A stretch of 64,000 bases of DNA. Origin: Micromonospora_G sp044458865. GTDB taxonomy: Bacteria; Actinomycetota; Actinomycetes; Mycobacteriales; Micromonosporaceae. The notes beneath the pieces were generated by a model. That model saw only the letters and a program-made list of their open reading frames with translations. It ran no database searches and had not been told where the DNA came from. Of this stretch, positions 43,427-51,254 are shown piece by piece. The translations under genes and the position numbers were made by a program. The stretch's first letter is position 1. Each line of letters begins with the position of its first letter. The stretch lies in contig NZ_JBITIH010000002.1 in NCBI RefSeq assembly GCF_044458865.1, forward strand, positions 310,001-374,000, read 5' to 3'.

Positions 43427-43804
43427 ATGGCCCAGTCGACGGAACCCAGCGACGCCATCGCCGAGGCGGTGCACGAACTCCGCGTCGCCGAGGTGGTGGC
43501 CTTCGGCGGGGTGGGATTCGCCGGCCAGGTCCTGCCCCCGACGGAGGCGTACCACGCTCTGGAGGTGGCGCTGCCCAGCAAGGTGGACGAGGTGCGCTCG
43601 CAGATCTCCTGGCTGCTCGCGAACGGTTCGGCCGCCGGCAAGGTGTACGCGGCGAGCCTGCTCAACCGCTTCGACCCGGCCGCGGCCCGTGCCGCCTGGG
43701 AGTCGCTCACCGAGGAGTCGGCCGAGTTCACCACCTGCACCGGCTGCCTGATGAACCGGACCACCCTTGGCGAATACGCCACCGCACAGCTCCACCACCC
43801 CTGA
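43427..43804 (+). CDS. Hypothetical protein, 125 aa
   Basis: 125 residues from ATG 43427. The sequence is mostly helical (ELRVAEVVAFGGVGFAGQVL, EVALPSKVDEVRSQISWLLA, then FTTCTGCLMNRTTLG with a C-x-x-C pair near the end). The layout recalls small HEAT-like helical bundles: a short hydrophobic pair in the first third and an amphipathic remainder. I recognise no family or active site. It lies between the clpB terminator and the first of the Pro-rich membrane proteins and is probably transcribed alone. Confidence 0.6.
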   Translation: MAQSTEPSDAIAEAVHELRVAEVVAFGGVGFAGQVLPPTEAYHALEVALPSKVDEVRSQISWLLANGSAAGKVYAASLLNRFDPAAARAAWESLTEESAEFTTCTGCLMNRTTLGEYATAQLHHP

Positions 43805-43888
43805 TCCTTACGCGTCGATCCGTACGGCGGCACCGACTGGCTGATCGCGTACTGTCGCCGGTTGCTCCTGATCACTAACCTCACGGCG

Positions 43889-44809
43889 GTGAGCGACGCA
43901 TCGACGTGCCCGCCTGCCGGACCGCCACCGCCGGGTTTCCTTCCGTTCCCCGCCGTCCCCTTGGCCGGACGCCCGTCCGGGGTGACCGTCGCGGGCTGGC
44001 TGCTCCTGGCGGCCGGTGCGGCGCTGCTGGTCGACATCGCGCTCCAGGTGGGGTACGCGATCTCGTACGACAACCGGATCGAGCGGATCGCCGCGCTGAC
44101 CGACGCCGTACCGGAGGAGGTGACCGGCGAGCGGATGGGCAACCTCGTGACGACGCTGATCCCCTGTGCGGTGGTGCTGCTGCTGGTGGTCTGGCTGGCG
44201 GTCTGCGTACCACCGTTGCTGCGGGGACGGAACGTGGCCCGGATCTTCGCCCTGATCCCGGTCGGCCTGATGCTGCTCTGCTGTTCCGGCCAGGGTGCGG
44301 TGGCGGCGATTCTCCCGCTGTTCCTCTTCGGTGGACTGGCGGATCCGATGTTCGGCGTGCCACCCGCAGACCCGGACTTTCCGGCTGACCCCGATTTTCC
44401 GGCTGACCCGGACTCTCCGGCTGGCCCGGACTTTGGCGAATCCGAGTTCTACGACCAGCTCTACAGCGACCAGGATCCGATCTGGGACACGATTGCGCTC
44501 GTCTCCCCGGTGCTGGTTCTGCTCGCCGTGGCGCTGGCCGTCGGCGCGGCGGTGCTGCTGTTGCTGCCATCGGCGAACCGTTACTTCTCCGCCCGCCAGC
44601 ACTTTCCGACGTACTGGCCCGGCTACGGCTATCCGCCACCCGTGGGCTACGCGCCGATGGGATACGGGATGCCGGGCTACCCGACACCGGGCTTGGGACA
44701 TGTGCCGGCAGGGTTTCCGCCGCCGGGTTACCCGCCGCCCGGGGCTTCTTCCACACCGGAGAGGACGGACGGGTCACCGGGCGACCCGCCCACACCGGCA
44801 GCCGGGTGA
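43889..44809 (+). CDS. Multi-span protein with Pro/Gly/Tyr-rich tail, paralogue A
   Basis: 306 residues from GTG 43889, giving the VSD N-terminus shared with the related genes at 49651 and 50573. A Pro-rich N-terminus precedes four membrane spans (about 35-57, 94-117, 126-150 and 203-228). An acidic repeat between spans 3 and 4 reads PADPDF, PADPDF, PADPDS. The last span is followed by LPSANRYFSARQHF and a Pro/Gly/Tyr-rich cytoplasmic tail (PGYPTPG, PPPGYPPPG). Function is unknown; such tails often form multivalent contacts. It precedes the DUF4178 operon by 110 bases. Confidence 0.65.
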   Translation: MSDASTCPPAGPPPPGFLPFPAVPLAGRPSGVTVAGWLLLAAGAALLVDIALQVGYAISYDNRIERIAALTDAVPEEVTGERMGNLVTTLIPCAVVLLLVVWLAVCVPPLLRGRNVARIFALIPVGLMLLCCSGQGAVAAILPLFLFGGLADPMFGVPPADPDFPADPDFPADPDSPAGPDFGESEFYDQLYSDQDPIWDTIALVSPVLVLLAVALAVGAAVLLLLPSANRYFSARQHFPTYWPGYGYPPPVGYAPMGYGMPGYPTPGLGHVPAGFPPPGYPPPGASSTPERTDGSPGDPPTPAAG

Positions 44810-44919
44810 GTACCGGGTGAGATCACGATGAACGGCTGCTGGTCGGCTCGACCGAGCTATGGCGCGTGCGCGCGGTTGTTACCGTCGGCGCCCGCAGCAG
44901 TTCGAGAGAGGCGGGTTCG

Positions 44920-45585
44920 GTGAACGGGGCGACGGCGTACCTGGTGGCGGCGATCGGGTGCGTGATCGCGGTGGCCGGCGTGGTGGTGGCGGTGCTCGCC
45001 CTGCGGTCCCGACGGAAACAGGCCGCCCACCCTGCCGAGCGTGATCCGTTCCGTGTGGCCGACGACGACGCCGACGCGCTGCGCGGCGACCCCCGCCAAC
45101 TGCGGCCGGGCGACGTGGTGGAGATCAGGGGCACGTCGTACGGCGTACGTGGGACCCTGCGCTTCACAGAGGGGAGCTGGGGCTGGAGCGAGCACCTGCT
45201 CGACGACGCGCGCGGTGCGAAGCTCTGGCTCTCGGTCGAGGAGGACCCCGACCTGGAACTGGTCTTCTGGACGACGCTTCCGAACCCGGACGAGCAGTTG
45301 CTGCCGGGCACGACCCGGATCGAGTACGACGGCCAGCACTACACCCTCGACGAGTCGGGCGAGGCCAGCTACACCGCCGTCGGCACCACCGGACTCAAGC
45401 CCAGCGGCACGGTGCTGTATCACGACTACCTGGACGGTGGCGGTGTCCGCCTCTCGTTCAGCGCCTACGGCGGCGACGCGGACTGGGAGATGTCCCGGGG
45501 CGAGTTGCTCACCCGCGCCGAGGTGCTGATCTACCGGCAGGCGCCGGCCGGGCCCGATGGGAAGCCGACCGGGCGGGCCGGCTGA
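44920..45585 (+). CDS. Membrane-anchored DUF4178 protein
   Basis: 221 residues from GTG 44920 (GAGAGAGG upstream). One N-terminal span (about 5-27, LVAAIGCVIAVAGVVVAVLA) is followed by a cytosolic DUF4178 beta-rich domain (about 60-205): LRPGDVVEIRGTSYGVRGTL, GWSEHLLDDARGAKLWLSVE and FSAYGGDADWEMSRGELL. DUF4178 has no known activity. It opens a run of genes with 2-base gap, 4-base overlap, 39-base gap and two more 4-base overlaps, ending in a membrane aminopropyltransferase. Co-occurrence of DUF4178, DUF350, DUF4247 and SpeE-like genes is known to me from comparative genomics. Confidence 0.82.
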   Translation: MNGATAYLVAAIGCVIAVAGVVVAVLALRSRRKQAAHPAERDPFRVADDDADALRGDPRQLRPGDVVEIRGTSYGVRGTLRFTEGSWGWSEHLLDDARGAKLWLSVEEDPDLELVFWTTLPNPDEQLLPGTTRIEYDGQHYTLDESGEASYTAVGTTGLKPSGTVLYHDYLDGGGVRLSFSAYGGDADWEMSRGELLTRAEVLIYRQAPAGPDGKPTGRAG

Positions 45586-45587
45586 GC

Positions 45588-46133
45588 ATGCTCGTCACCC
45601 TCGACACCCCCTACGCGGACACCACCGCCGCCGAGTTGAGCCTCGCACTGGGTTCACCGGAGTTGCCGGCGCTGCACGTGCTCGACCTGGCCCACCCGGA
45701 CCGCGCCGGCGTACGGCTGCTGCTGCGCCTGCTCGGCGCCTCGCACCAGGTGGTGCTCCGGTGCGACGGGGACGCGGTGACACCGACGCTCGTCGAGACG
45801 GTTGCCTGCCTGCCCGGTCGGCGCCCCGAACTGCCGGCGGTGCTGGCCGACCCGGCGACCGGTTACCGGTTCACCGCCCGGGTGCTGCGACTCGACCCGG
45901 CGATGATGTCGGCCCGTACGGCCGCGCTGCGGCGGGAACTCGCCGAGGACCCGTACGCGCTGATCGGGGTCTTCCCCGGCGGACCGGAGGCGATCACCGC
46001 GTTGCGGCTGCACCGCTCCGGTATCCCCACGGGGCGCCCGACCGGACCGGGCGAGATCGGTTGGCGCACCTGGCACGCGTACCCGCAGAGCGGCGAACTG
46101 GTCGAGACCGAGACGGTGGTGGGGGCGGCATGA
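45588..46133 (+). CDS. DUF2617-family protein
   Basis: 181 residues, cytosolic. Family features are the N-terminal DTPYADTTAAELSLALG, LRLLGASHQVVLRCDGDAV, FPGGPEAITALRLHRSGIP and the C-terminal WRTWHAYPQSGELVETET. DUF2617 proteins have no established function. Start ATG 45588 is 2 bases after the DUF4178 stop, and the DUF4247 gene begins inside its stop codon (ATGA). The obligate-looking coupling to its neighbours is the only evidence of role: probably a cytosolic component of the polyamine-synthase membrane system. Confidence 0.82.
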   Translation: MLVTLDTPYADTTAAELSLALGSPELPALHVLDLAHPDRAGVRLLLRLLGASHQVVLRCDGDAVTPTLVETVACLPGRRPELPAVLADPATGYRFTARVLRLDPAMMSARTAALRRELAEDPYALIGVFPGGPEAITALRLHRSGIPTGRPTGPGEIGWRTWHAYPQSGELVETETVVGAA

Positions 46134-46555
46134 CGTACCGCAGATGGTTCTTCGTCGGAACGGCGTTCGCGCTGCTCGGCGCGGTGCTCGCCGGTTTCGC
46201 GATGTTCTACGGCAGCTTCTCTCCGCGTGGCTACGTCGAGGACCACTACTCCCGTACGGCGGCCCGTGACATCGCGTCGCAGGCCACGGCGTACCGCTCC
46301 GACAAGCCACCGAGTGAGGTGGCCGAGGAGGTCACCAGCGCCTGGAAGCCGGCTGACCAGTACGTCGACGGCAGCGGGGTCTACCTGCGCTACGACGACG
46401 ACTCGGTGGTGATCCTGCCGCTGGCCGGCGGCTCGCTGATCCTGCTCGAAGGGCTCCGGACCGCCTACCCGCGCTACCACGGCACCGTCGGCAACGCCTG
46501 GGGCTGGGGGCGGGGCGTGACCGTACGCGGCGGTGGCCCGGGTGCCGGCAAGTAG
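46130..46555 (+). CDS. DUF4247 small exported/membrane protein
   Basis: 141 residues from ATG 46130, overlapping the DUF2617 stop. A single N-terminal hydrophobic segment (about 7-28, FFVGTAFALLGAVLAGFAMF) exports or anchors a domain with GYVEDHYSRTAARDIASQAT, a ADQYVDGSGVYLRYDDDSVV acidic strand and a Gly-rich end (NAWGWGRGVTVRGGGPG). DUF4247 is uncharacterised. The extracytoplasmic domain may sense or bind a ligand. The DUF350 gene follows after 39 bases. Confidence 0.8.
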   Translation: MTYRRWFFVGTAFALLGAVLAGFAMFYGSFSPRGYVEDHYSRTAARDIASQATAYRSDKPPSEVAEEVTSAWKPADQYVDGSGVYLRYDDDSVVILPLAGGSLILLEGLRTAYPRYHGTVGNAWGWGRGVTVRGGGPGAGK

Positions 46556-46594
46556 ACCCGCGTACCAGATCTCTCCTCACCCCTTGGGAGCCTC

Positions 46595-47020
46595 ATGTTG
46601 ACGACCCTCGCCACCGATCTGGTGGCCACCCTCGCCTACGGCGTCGTCGGTGTGGTGCTGATGGGCATCGGTTACCTCCTGGTGGACATGGCCACGCCCG
46701 GCCGGCTGCACGAGCTGATCTGGGCCGACCGCAACCGCAACGCGGCGCTGCTGCTCACCTCGAACCTGGCCGGGGTCGGCATCATCGTGACGACGGCCAT
46801 CGTCGCCAGCGACGACGATCTCGTCGCCGGGCTGGTCGGCAGCGCCGCGTACGGCCTGGTCGGGTTGGTCATCATGGCCGGCGCGTTCCTCCTGCTCGAC
46901 CTGGTCACCCCGGGGCGGCTGGGGGAGATCCTGGTCGACCCGGAACCCCACCCGGCGGTCTGGGTCTCCGCAGTGGTGCACGTCGCCACGGGGGCCGTTA
47001 TCGCCGCCGCGATCAGCTGA
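46595..47020 (+). CDS. DUF350 four-span protein (YjfL-like)
   Basis: 141 residues, four membrane spans forming two internal repeats: LMGIGYLLVDMATPGRLHEL (about 22-41) and IMAGAFLLLDLVTPGRLGEI (about 92-111). Each ends in a conserved D-x-x-T-P-G-R-L motif at the membrane edge. DUF350 is found beside spermidine-synthase-like and PspA/Band-7 genes in many bacteria, where a role in envelope stress or ion passage has been suggested but not proved. The stop overlaps the next start (ATGA). The internal duplication suggests an antiparallel or pore-like arrangement. Confidence 0.85.
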   Translation: MLTTLATDLVATLAYGVVGVVLMGIGYLLVDMATPGRLHELIWADRNRNAALLLTSNLAGVGIIVTTAIVASDDDLVAGLVGSAAYGLVGLVIMAGAFLLLDLVTPGRLGEILVDPEPHPAVWVSAVVHVATGAVIAAAIS

Positions 47021-47892
47021 TGGCGGTCGAGTCAGGGCCGGGCCCGGATCAGTCGCCCGAAGGGCGCACGGGCACGACGGCGAAACGGGGCGTCGACCGA
47101 CGCGGGGGCGGCACCGGTCGCCTCGCCCGGGACAGACAGGCCGCCCGTCGGGCCAAGGTCGTCGCCTTCTGGGCGGTGGGGTTACTGGTCAGCGCCATCG
47201 TGATCGTCTTCGTTGTCGCGACATGGCCCGGTGGCGACGGTGGCGGGGGTACGGCCGTACCCCCGCCCGAAGCGGCCGAGCGGGCGGACACCGTCGTGCT
47301 GCTCGACGACGCCTACCGGGCACAGGGGGTCTGCTACGGCTGGGACCTCCAGGGTGGACTGCTGCCGAGAGTGAGCGTGGGTTCGAGCCTCGGCGACGGC
47401 GTCGACGTGGAGAGCGATCCGGCGCGTTGCCGGCGCTGGGTGAAGGTCGTCGCCGACGTCACCTACACCTCGGAGAGCAGCGAGAGCAACGACCACGCCT
47501 CCTTCTGGGTGACCAGTTCGGGCGACTTTCCGGGCATCGACTTCGAGACCGGGCTGACCCACCTGGGGCTGTCGCCCGACACCTTCGTCGACGACCCCGG
47601 TTGGGCCGTCTGTCGGGCCGCCGTCTTCCTCCCGCTGCTGGTCGCGGAGGCGGGAGCGGCACCGGCCGTACCGGCGCGGACGGAGCCGACAGCGGCGCCG
47701 GCACTGACGCCGCTCCCCGATCCGGGCAACGACTTCTGGCGTGACCGCTGGGGATACCTCATCGGTGCCGGTGGCCTCTTCGGGATCACCGTGATCCTGC
47801 TGACCGTCGGCTGGTTCGAACGCCGGCACCAGGTGCCGGCGGCCCGCGCCGCCGCTGCCCGCGCCGAGCGACGATCGGTGCCGAAGCCATGA
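47020..47892 (+). CDS. Two-span protein with extracytoplasmic Cys-containing domain
   Basis: 290 residues. A basic N-terminal region (1-46) is followed by span 1 (VVAFWAVGLLVSAIVIVFVV, about 47-66), an outer domain of about 180 residues with GVCYGWDL, RCRRWVKVVADVTY and AVCRAAVFLPLLVA (three Cys), a Pro/Thr linker, span 2 (about 248-267) and a short cytosolic Arg/Ala tail. I do not recognise the outer domain. Its position between DUF350 and the SpeE-like gene, with 4-base overlaps at both ends, makes it a likely subunit of the same membrane complex. Confidence 0.65.
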   Translation: MAVESGPGPDQSPEGRTGTTAKRGVDRRGGGTGRLARDRQAARRAKVVAFWAVGLLVSAIVIVFVVATWPGGDGGGGTAVPPPEAAERADTVVLLDDAYRAQGVCYGWDLQGGLLPRVSVGSSLGDGVDVESDPARCRRWVKVVADVTYTSESSESNDHASFWVTSSGDFPGIDFETGLTHLGLSPDTFVDDPGWAVCRAAVFLPLLVAEAGAAPAVPARTEPTAAPALTPLPDPGNDFWRDRWGYLIGAGGLFGITVILLTVGWFERRHQVPAARAAAARAERRSVPKP

Positions 47893-49520
47893 CCGGCGCC
47901 GAGGCCATGACCGGCACCGTAGGCACGACCGGCGAAGGCACGACCGAAGCCACCGCCGCCGCGACGGCGTCGCCGACCCGGTGGCGGGCCGCTCGTACGG
48001 CGGTGCTCGCGGCGGTCTTCGTCTGCGCCGCCTGCGGCCTGGTCTACGAGCTGGCGCTGGTGGCGTTCGGCAGTTACCTGATCGGCGACACGGTCGGGCA
48101 GGCGTCGATCGTGCTCGGCGTGATGGTCTTCGCCATGGGGGTCGGCGCGCTCGCCGCGAAGCCGTTGCAGTCCCGGGCCGCCGTGGCGTTCGCCGCCGTC
48201 GAACTGGCCCTCGCCCTCTTCGGTGGGCTCTCGGTGCTCGGCCTCTACGCGGCGTTCGCCTGGCTCGACCTCTACGCCCCGGCCCTGGTCGCCACCGCCC
48301 TCCTACTCGGACTGCTGATCGGGGCGGAGATTCCGCTGCTGATGGTGCTGCTGCAACGGATTCGGGCGCAGGCGGCCGGGAGTGCGGTGGCGGACCTCTT
48401 CGCCGCCGACTACGTCGGTGCGCTCCTCGGTGGTCTGGCCTTCCCGTTCCTGCTGATGCCGGTCTTCGGTCAGCTCCGGGGAGTGCTCGTGGTCGGGGTG
48501 GTGAACGCGCTTGCCGGGCTCGCGCTGGTCTTCACCGTCTTCCGGCGCGAGTTGAGTCGTCGGGCCCGGGTAGGGCTCACCGCCGGGTCCGTGGTGGTCG
48601 GGCTCATCCTCGGGTACGCGTACCTGACCGCGTACGACTTCGAGGTGACCGCCCGGCAACAGCTCTTCCGGGACCCGGTGGTGCACGCCGAACGCAGCGC
48701 GTACCAGGAGATCGTGCTCACCCGGTCGGTTCCGCTCGTCTCGCAGGGCGTCACCGACCTGCGGCTCTATCTCAACGGTGACCTCCAGTTCAGCTCGGTC
48801 GACGAGTACCGCTATCACGAGGCGCTGGTGCACCCGGTGCTGAGCGGTGCCCGTCGCTCGGTGCTGGTCCTCGGTGGTGGTGACGGGCTGGCCGTACGGG
48901 AACTGCTCCGTTATCCCGACGTCGGGTCGGTGACCGTGGTCGAACTCGATCCGGCGGTGATCCGGCTGGCCCGGACCGAGCCGCAGCTCCGTACGCTCAA
49001 CCACGACTCGTTCGACGACCCACGGGTACGGATGGTCAACACCGACGCGTTCCAGTGGTTGCGTACGGAGCGGGAGCGGTTCGACGCGATCGTCGTCGAC
49101 CTGCCCGACCCGGACGAGACCGCGACCGCGAAGCTCTACTCGATCGAGTTCTACGCGCTGGTGCGCGCCGTGCTGGCCGACGACGGTCGGGTGGTGGTGC
49201 AGGCGGGCTCGCCCTACTTCGCGCCGAAGTCGTACTGGTGTATCGAGGCGTCGATCCGGGCCGCCGGGTTCGCCACCACGCCGTACCACGTGGACGTCCC
49301 CTCCTTCGGCGACTGGGGTTTTGTCCTCGCGTCGGCAGGCCCGGTCGCGCCGAGGCTGGGGCTGGCGGCCGACGTGCCGCCGTTGCGGTTCCTCGACGCG
49401 GAGACCCTGCGGTTGGCCGCGAACTTCCCCCGCGACCGGCGCCGACAGGAGCTGCCGCCCTCCACGCTGCTCCACCCCCGGGTGCTGGAGTACGCCCGCG
49501 CGGAGTGGCGCAGCTACTGA
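47889..49520 (+). CDS. speE: Membrane-anchored spermidine-synthase-like aminopropyltransferase
   Basis: 543 residues. A 30-residue Thr/Ala-rich start is followed by seven or so membrane spans (about 35-240), then a soluble SpeE/Rossmann methyltransferase-fold domain (about 265-480): YQEIVLTRS, LRLYLNGDLQFSSVDEYRYH, HEALVHPVLSGARRSVLVLG, GGGDGLAVRELLRY, VTVVELDPAVIRLAR and IVVDLPDPDETATAKLYSIE. The D-L-P-D-P-D loop matches the catalytic region of aminopropyltransferases, which use decarboxylated AdoMet. Product and acceptor are unknown. No AdoMet decarboxylase gene is in the window. It overlaps the preceding gene by 4 bases. Confidence 0.85.
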   Translation: MTGAEAMTGTVGTTGEGTTEATAAATASPTRWRAARTAVLAAVFVCAACGLVYELALVAFGSYLIGDTVGQASIVLGVMVFAMGVGALAAKPLQSRAAVAFAAVELALALFGGLSVLGLYAAFAWLDLYAPALVATALLLGLLIGAEIPLLMVLLQRIRAQAAGSAVADLFAADYVGALLGGLAFPFLLMPVFGQLRGVLVVGVVNALAGLALVFTVFRRELSRRARVGLTAGSVVVGLILGYAYLTAYDFEVTARQQLFRDPVVHAERSAYQEIVLTRSVPLVSQGVTDLRLYLNGDLQFSSVDEYRYHEALVHPVLSGARRSVLVLGGGDGLAVRELLRYPDVGSVTVVELDPAVIRLARTEPQLRTLNHDSFDDPRVRMVNTDAFQWLRTERERFDAIVVDLPDPDETATAKLYSIEFYALVRAVLADDGRVVVQAGSPYFAPKSYWCIEASIRAAGFATTPYHVDVPSFGDWGFVLASAGPVAPRLGLAADVPPLRFLDAETLRLAANFPRDRRRQELPPSTLLHPRVLEYARAEWRSY

Positions 49521-49650
49521 ACGCCGTACACGTCCCGTCTGTCGTCGAAGCGGGCCGCCACCTGCGCGTGGCGGCGGCGACACGCCGGTTTGGTCGGCAG
49601 GGCTGGCAGGGTACGGATACCGTGAGCCTCGATCTGAAGGAAGGAGCGCC

Positions 49651-50466
49651 GTGTCTGATCTGAATCCATCGGCCGCGCCGGTGGCTCGGCCGCGTCCGAG
49701 CACTGTCACCATCGCCGGTTACCTGCTCTACCTGGTCGCCGGTTTGCAAGTGGTCCAGTTGGTGCTGTCGTTGTCGGTGTTGGACACCTTCAACGACGTC
49801 TTCGACGAGGCGTACGCGGGCACCGACATGGCGGACGCGGGGGCGGCGGCCGGCACGGCCGGCCTGATCGGTGGCGCGGTGGTGGGTCTGGTCGTCGCCG
49901 CCGGTCTGGTCGTGCTCGCGTTGCTGAACAACCGGGGCAAGAATCCGGCCCGGATCGTGACCTGGGTGCTCGGCGGGCTCTTCTTCTGCTGCTCCGTCGC
50001 CGGCCTCGGGCTGACCGCGGCCGGTAACGCGCTCGCTCCGTCGTCGACCGACACCAACGCCCCGGACCAGGCCGAGATCCAGCGCCTGCTCGACGAGCGC
50101 CTACCCGGTTGGTACAACCCGCTGACCCTGACGCTGAGCGTGATCACGATCCTCGCCCTGCTGACGGCGCTGATCCTGCTGGCCCTGCCGCCGTCGAACG
50201 AGTTCTTCCGGAAGCAGCAGCCGGTCTGGGAGCCGCCCGTGCCCGGCGCCGCGTACCCGGCGTACCCGCAGGCGGGTTACCCGCAGTCCGGTCCGCCACA
50301 GCAGTACGGTCCGCCGCCGACGTACCCGACGCCGGGTGACCCCGCCCAGCAGTACGGCCCGCCGCCGGGTGAGGCGACACCGCCGCCGCCGGCACCGCCG
50401 AGCGGTAACCCGGACGACGAGCCGGGATCGTCCTCGCCACCGCGCTCCGGTCCGCCGACGAGCTGA
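49651..50466 (+). CDS. Multi-span protein with Pro/Gly/Tyr/Gln-rich tail, paralogue B
   Basis: 271 residues from GTG 49651 with AAGGAG at 49640-49645. It has four spans (about 22-44, 68-92, 103-126 and 158-180), then LPPSNEFFRKQQPVWEPPVP and a repetitive tail of Pro, Gly, Tyr and Gln (QAGYPQSGPPQQYGPPP, QQYGPPPGE). The architecture and the post-span motif LP-x-S/A-N-x-F/Y-F match the proteins at 43889 and 50573. Function is unknown. The tail resembles low-complexity segments that phase-separate or bind SH3-like modules. It sits 130 bases after the SpeE-like gene. Confidence 0.65.
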   Translation: MSDLNPSAAPVARPRPSTVTIAGYLLYLVAGLQVVQLVLSLSVLDTFNDVFDEAYAGTDMADAGAAAGTAGLIGGAVVGLVVAAGLVVLALLNNRGKNPARIVTWVLGGLFFCCSVAGLGLTAAGNALAPSSTDTNAPDQAEIQRLLDERLPGWYNPLTLTLSVITILALLTALILLALPPSNEFFRKQQPVWEPPVPGAAYPAYPQAGYPQSGPPQQYGPPPTYPTPGDPAQQYGPPPGEATPPPPAPPSGNPDDEPGSSSPPRSGPPTS

Positions 50467-50524
50467 CCGATCGATCCGGCCGGCGAATCGTCGAATCGTC
50501 CGACCGTCGATGGCGCTTTTCCTG

Positions 50525-50569
50525 GATCCCCCCGAGTAGGTTGCATTCCGACGCCTACTCGGGGGGATC
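50525..50569 (+). promoter_or_regulatory. 16-bp perfect hairpin sequestering a ribosome-binding site
   Basis: GATCCCCCCGAGTAGG (50525-50540) pairs perfectly with CCTACTCGGGGGGATC (50554-50569), 13-base loop. The GGGGGGA at 50561-50567 is the only Shine-Dalgarno for GTG 50573, and it lies inside the stem. The hairpin could terminate the preceding transcript, hide the start, or both. Confidence 0.6.
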
Positions 50570-50572
50570 TTC

Positions 50573-51244
50573 GTGTCGGACCCTGTGCACATGTGGCCCG
50601 CTGGTGTGGTTCCGCCGTCGGCTGGTTGGCCCGCGCCGATCGCTCCCGTGCCGCCGGCCCGTCGCCCGGTCGCGGTCGTGCTCGCCGCCGCGCTGCTCGT
50701 TCTGATGGCGGTCGGTGGCCTGGTGCACGCGTTGGTCGGGTTGGCCACGGTCGGCGGAACCGTGGACCGGTTCCGGACCGCCACGGCGCAGGTCGGCGGT
50801 GACCGGTCGGAGGTGGACACGCTGATCTCGCTGGTGCGGATCGGTGCGGGGATCGGTACGGCGGTGGCCGTCGTGGCGGCGGCCGTACTGGGTGGGTTGG
50901 CCGTGGGCAACCTGCGCGGCGCGAACGGGGTCCGGATCGCCACCTGGGTGGTCTGTGGGCTGGGGCTGCTCGCCGGCTGTTGTGTGCTGGCGGTCCAGGT
51001 CGCACAGTGGTCCGTGCCGTTGAGCACCGGCGGGGACGGGCAACTTTCGGCGGCGGTGGCTGGGGCGCTCGGTGACGCGTACCCGTCGTGGTGGGTTCCG
51101 TTGACGGTGGGGCTTTCGATCACCCAGGCAGTGGGTTACTTTGTAGTAGCAACGCTGCTGGTGCTTCCCGCGGCGAACGCCTATTTCCGTGGGCGGACGT
51201 CGGTTACGGGGCAGTCGCCGGTACCCCCGCCGCCGAACTGGTAA
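50573..51244 (+). CDS. Multi-span protein, paralogue C, short tail
   Basis: 223 residues, GTG 50573 start. A Pro-rich N-terminus (HMWPAGVVPPSAGWPAPIAP) leads into four spans (about 33-58, 90-110, 119-142 and 172-196) and ends after LPAANAYFRGRTSV with only a short PPPPNW tail. It lacks the long Tyr/Pro tail of paralogues A and B. Cys residues in span 3 (LLAGCCVLAVQV) echo the CC pairs in the other two. Function is unknown. Translation may be controlled by the hairpin that covers its ribosome-binding site. Confidence 0.6.
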   Translation: MSDPVHMWPAGVVPPSAGWPAPIAPVPPARRPVAVVLAAALLVLMAVGGLVHALVGLATVGGTVDRFRTATAQVGGDRSEVDTLISLVRIGAGIGTAVAVVAAAVLGGLAVGNLRGANGVRIATWVVCGLGLLAGCCVLAVQVAQWSVPLSTGGDGQLSAAVAGALGDAYPSWWVPLTVGLSITQAVGYFVVATLLVLPAANAYFRGRTSVTGQSPVPPPPNW

Positions 51245-51254
51245 GGACCCGCCA

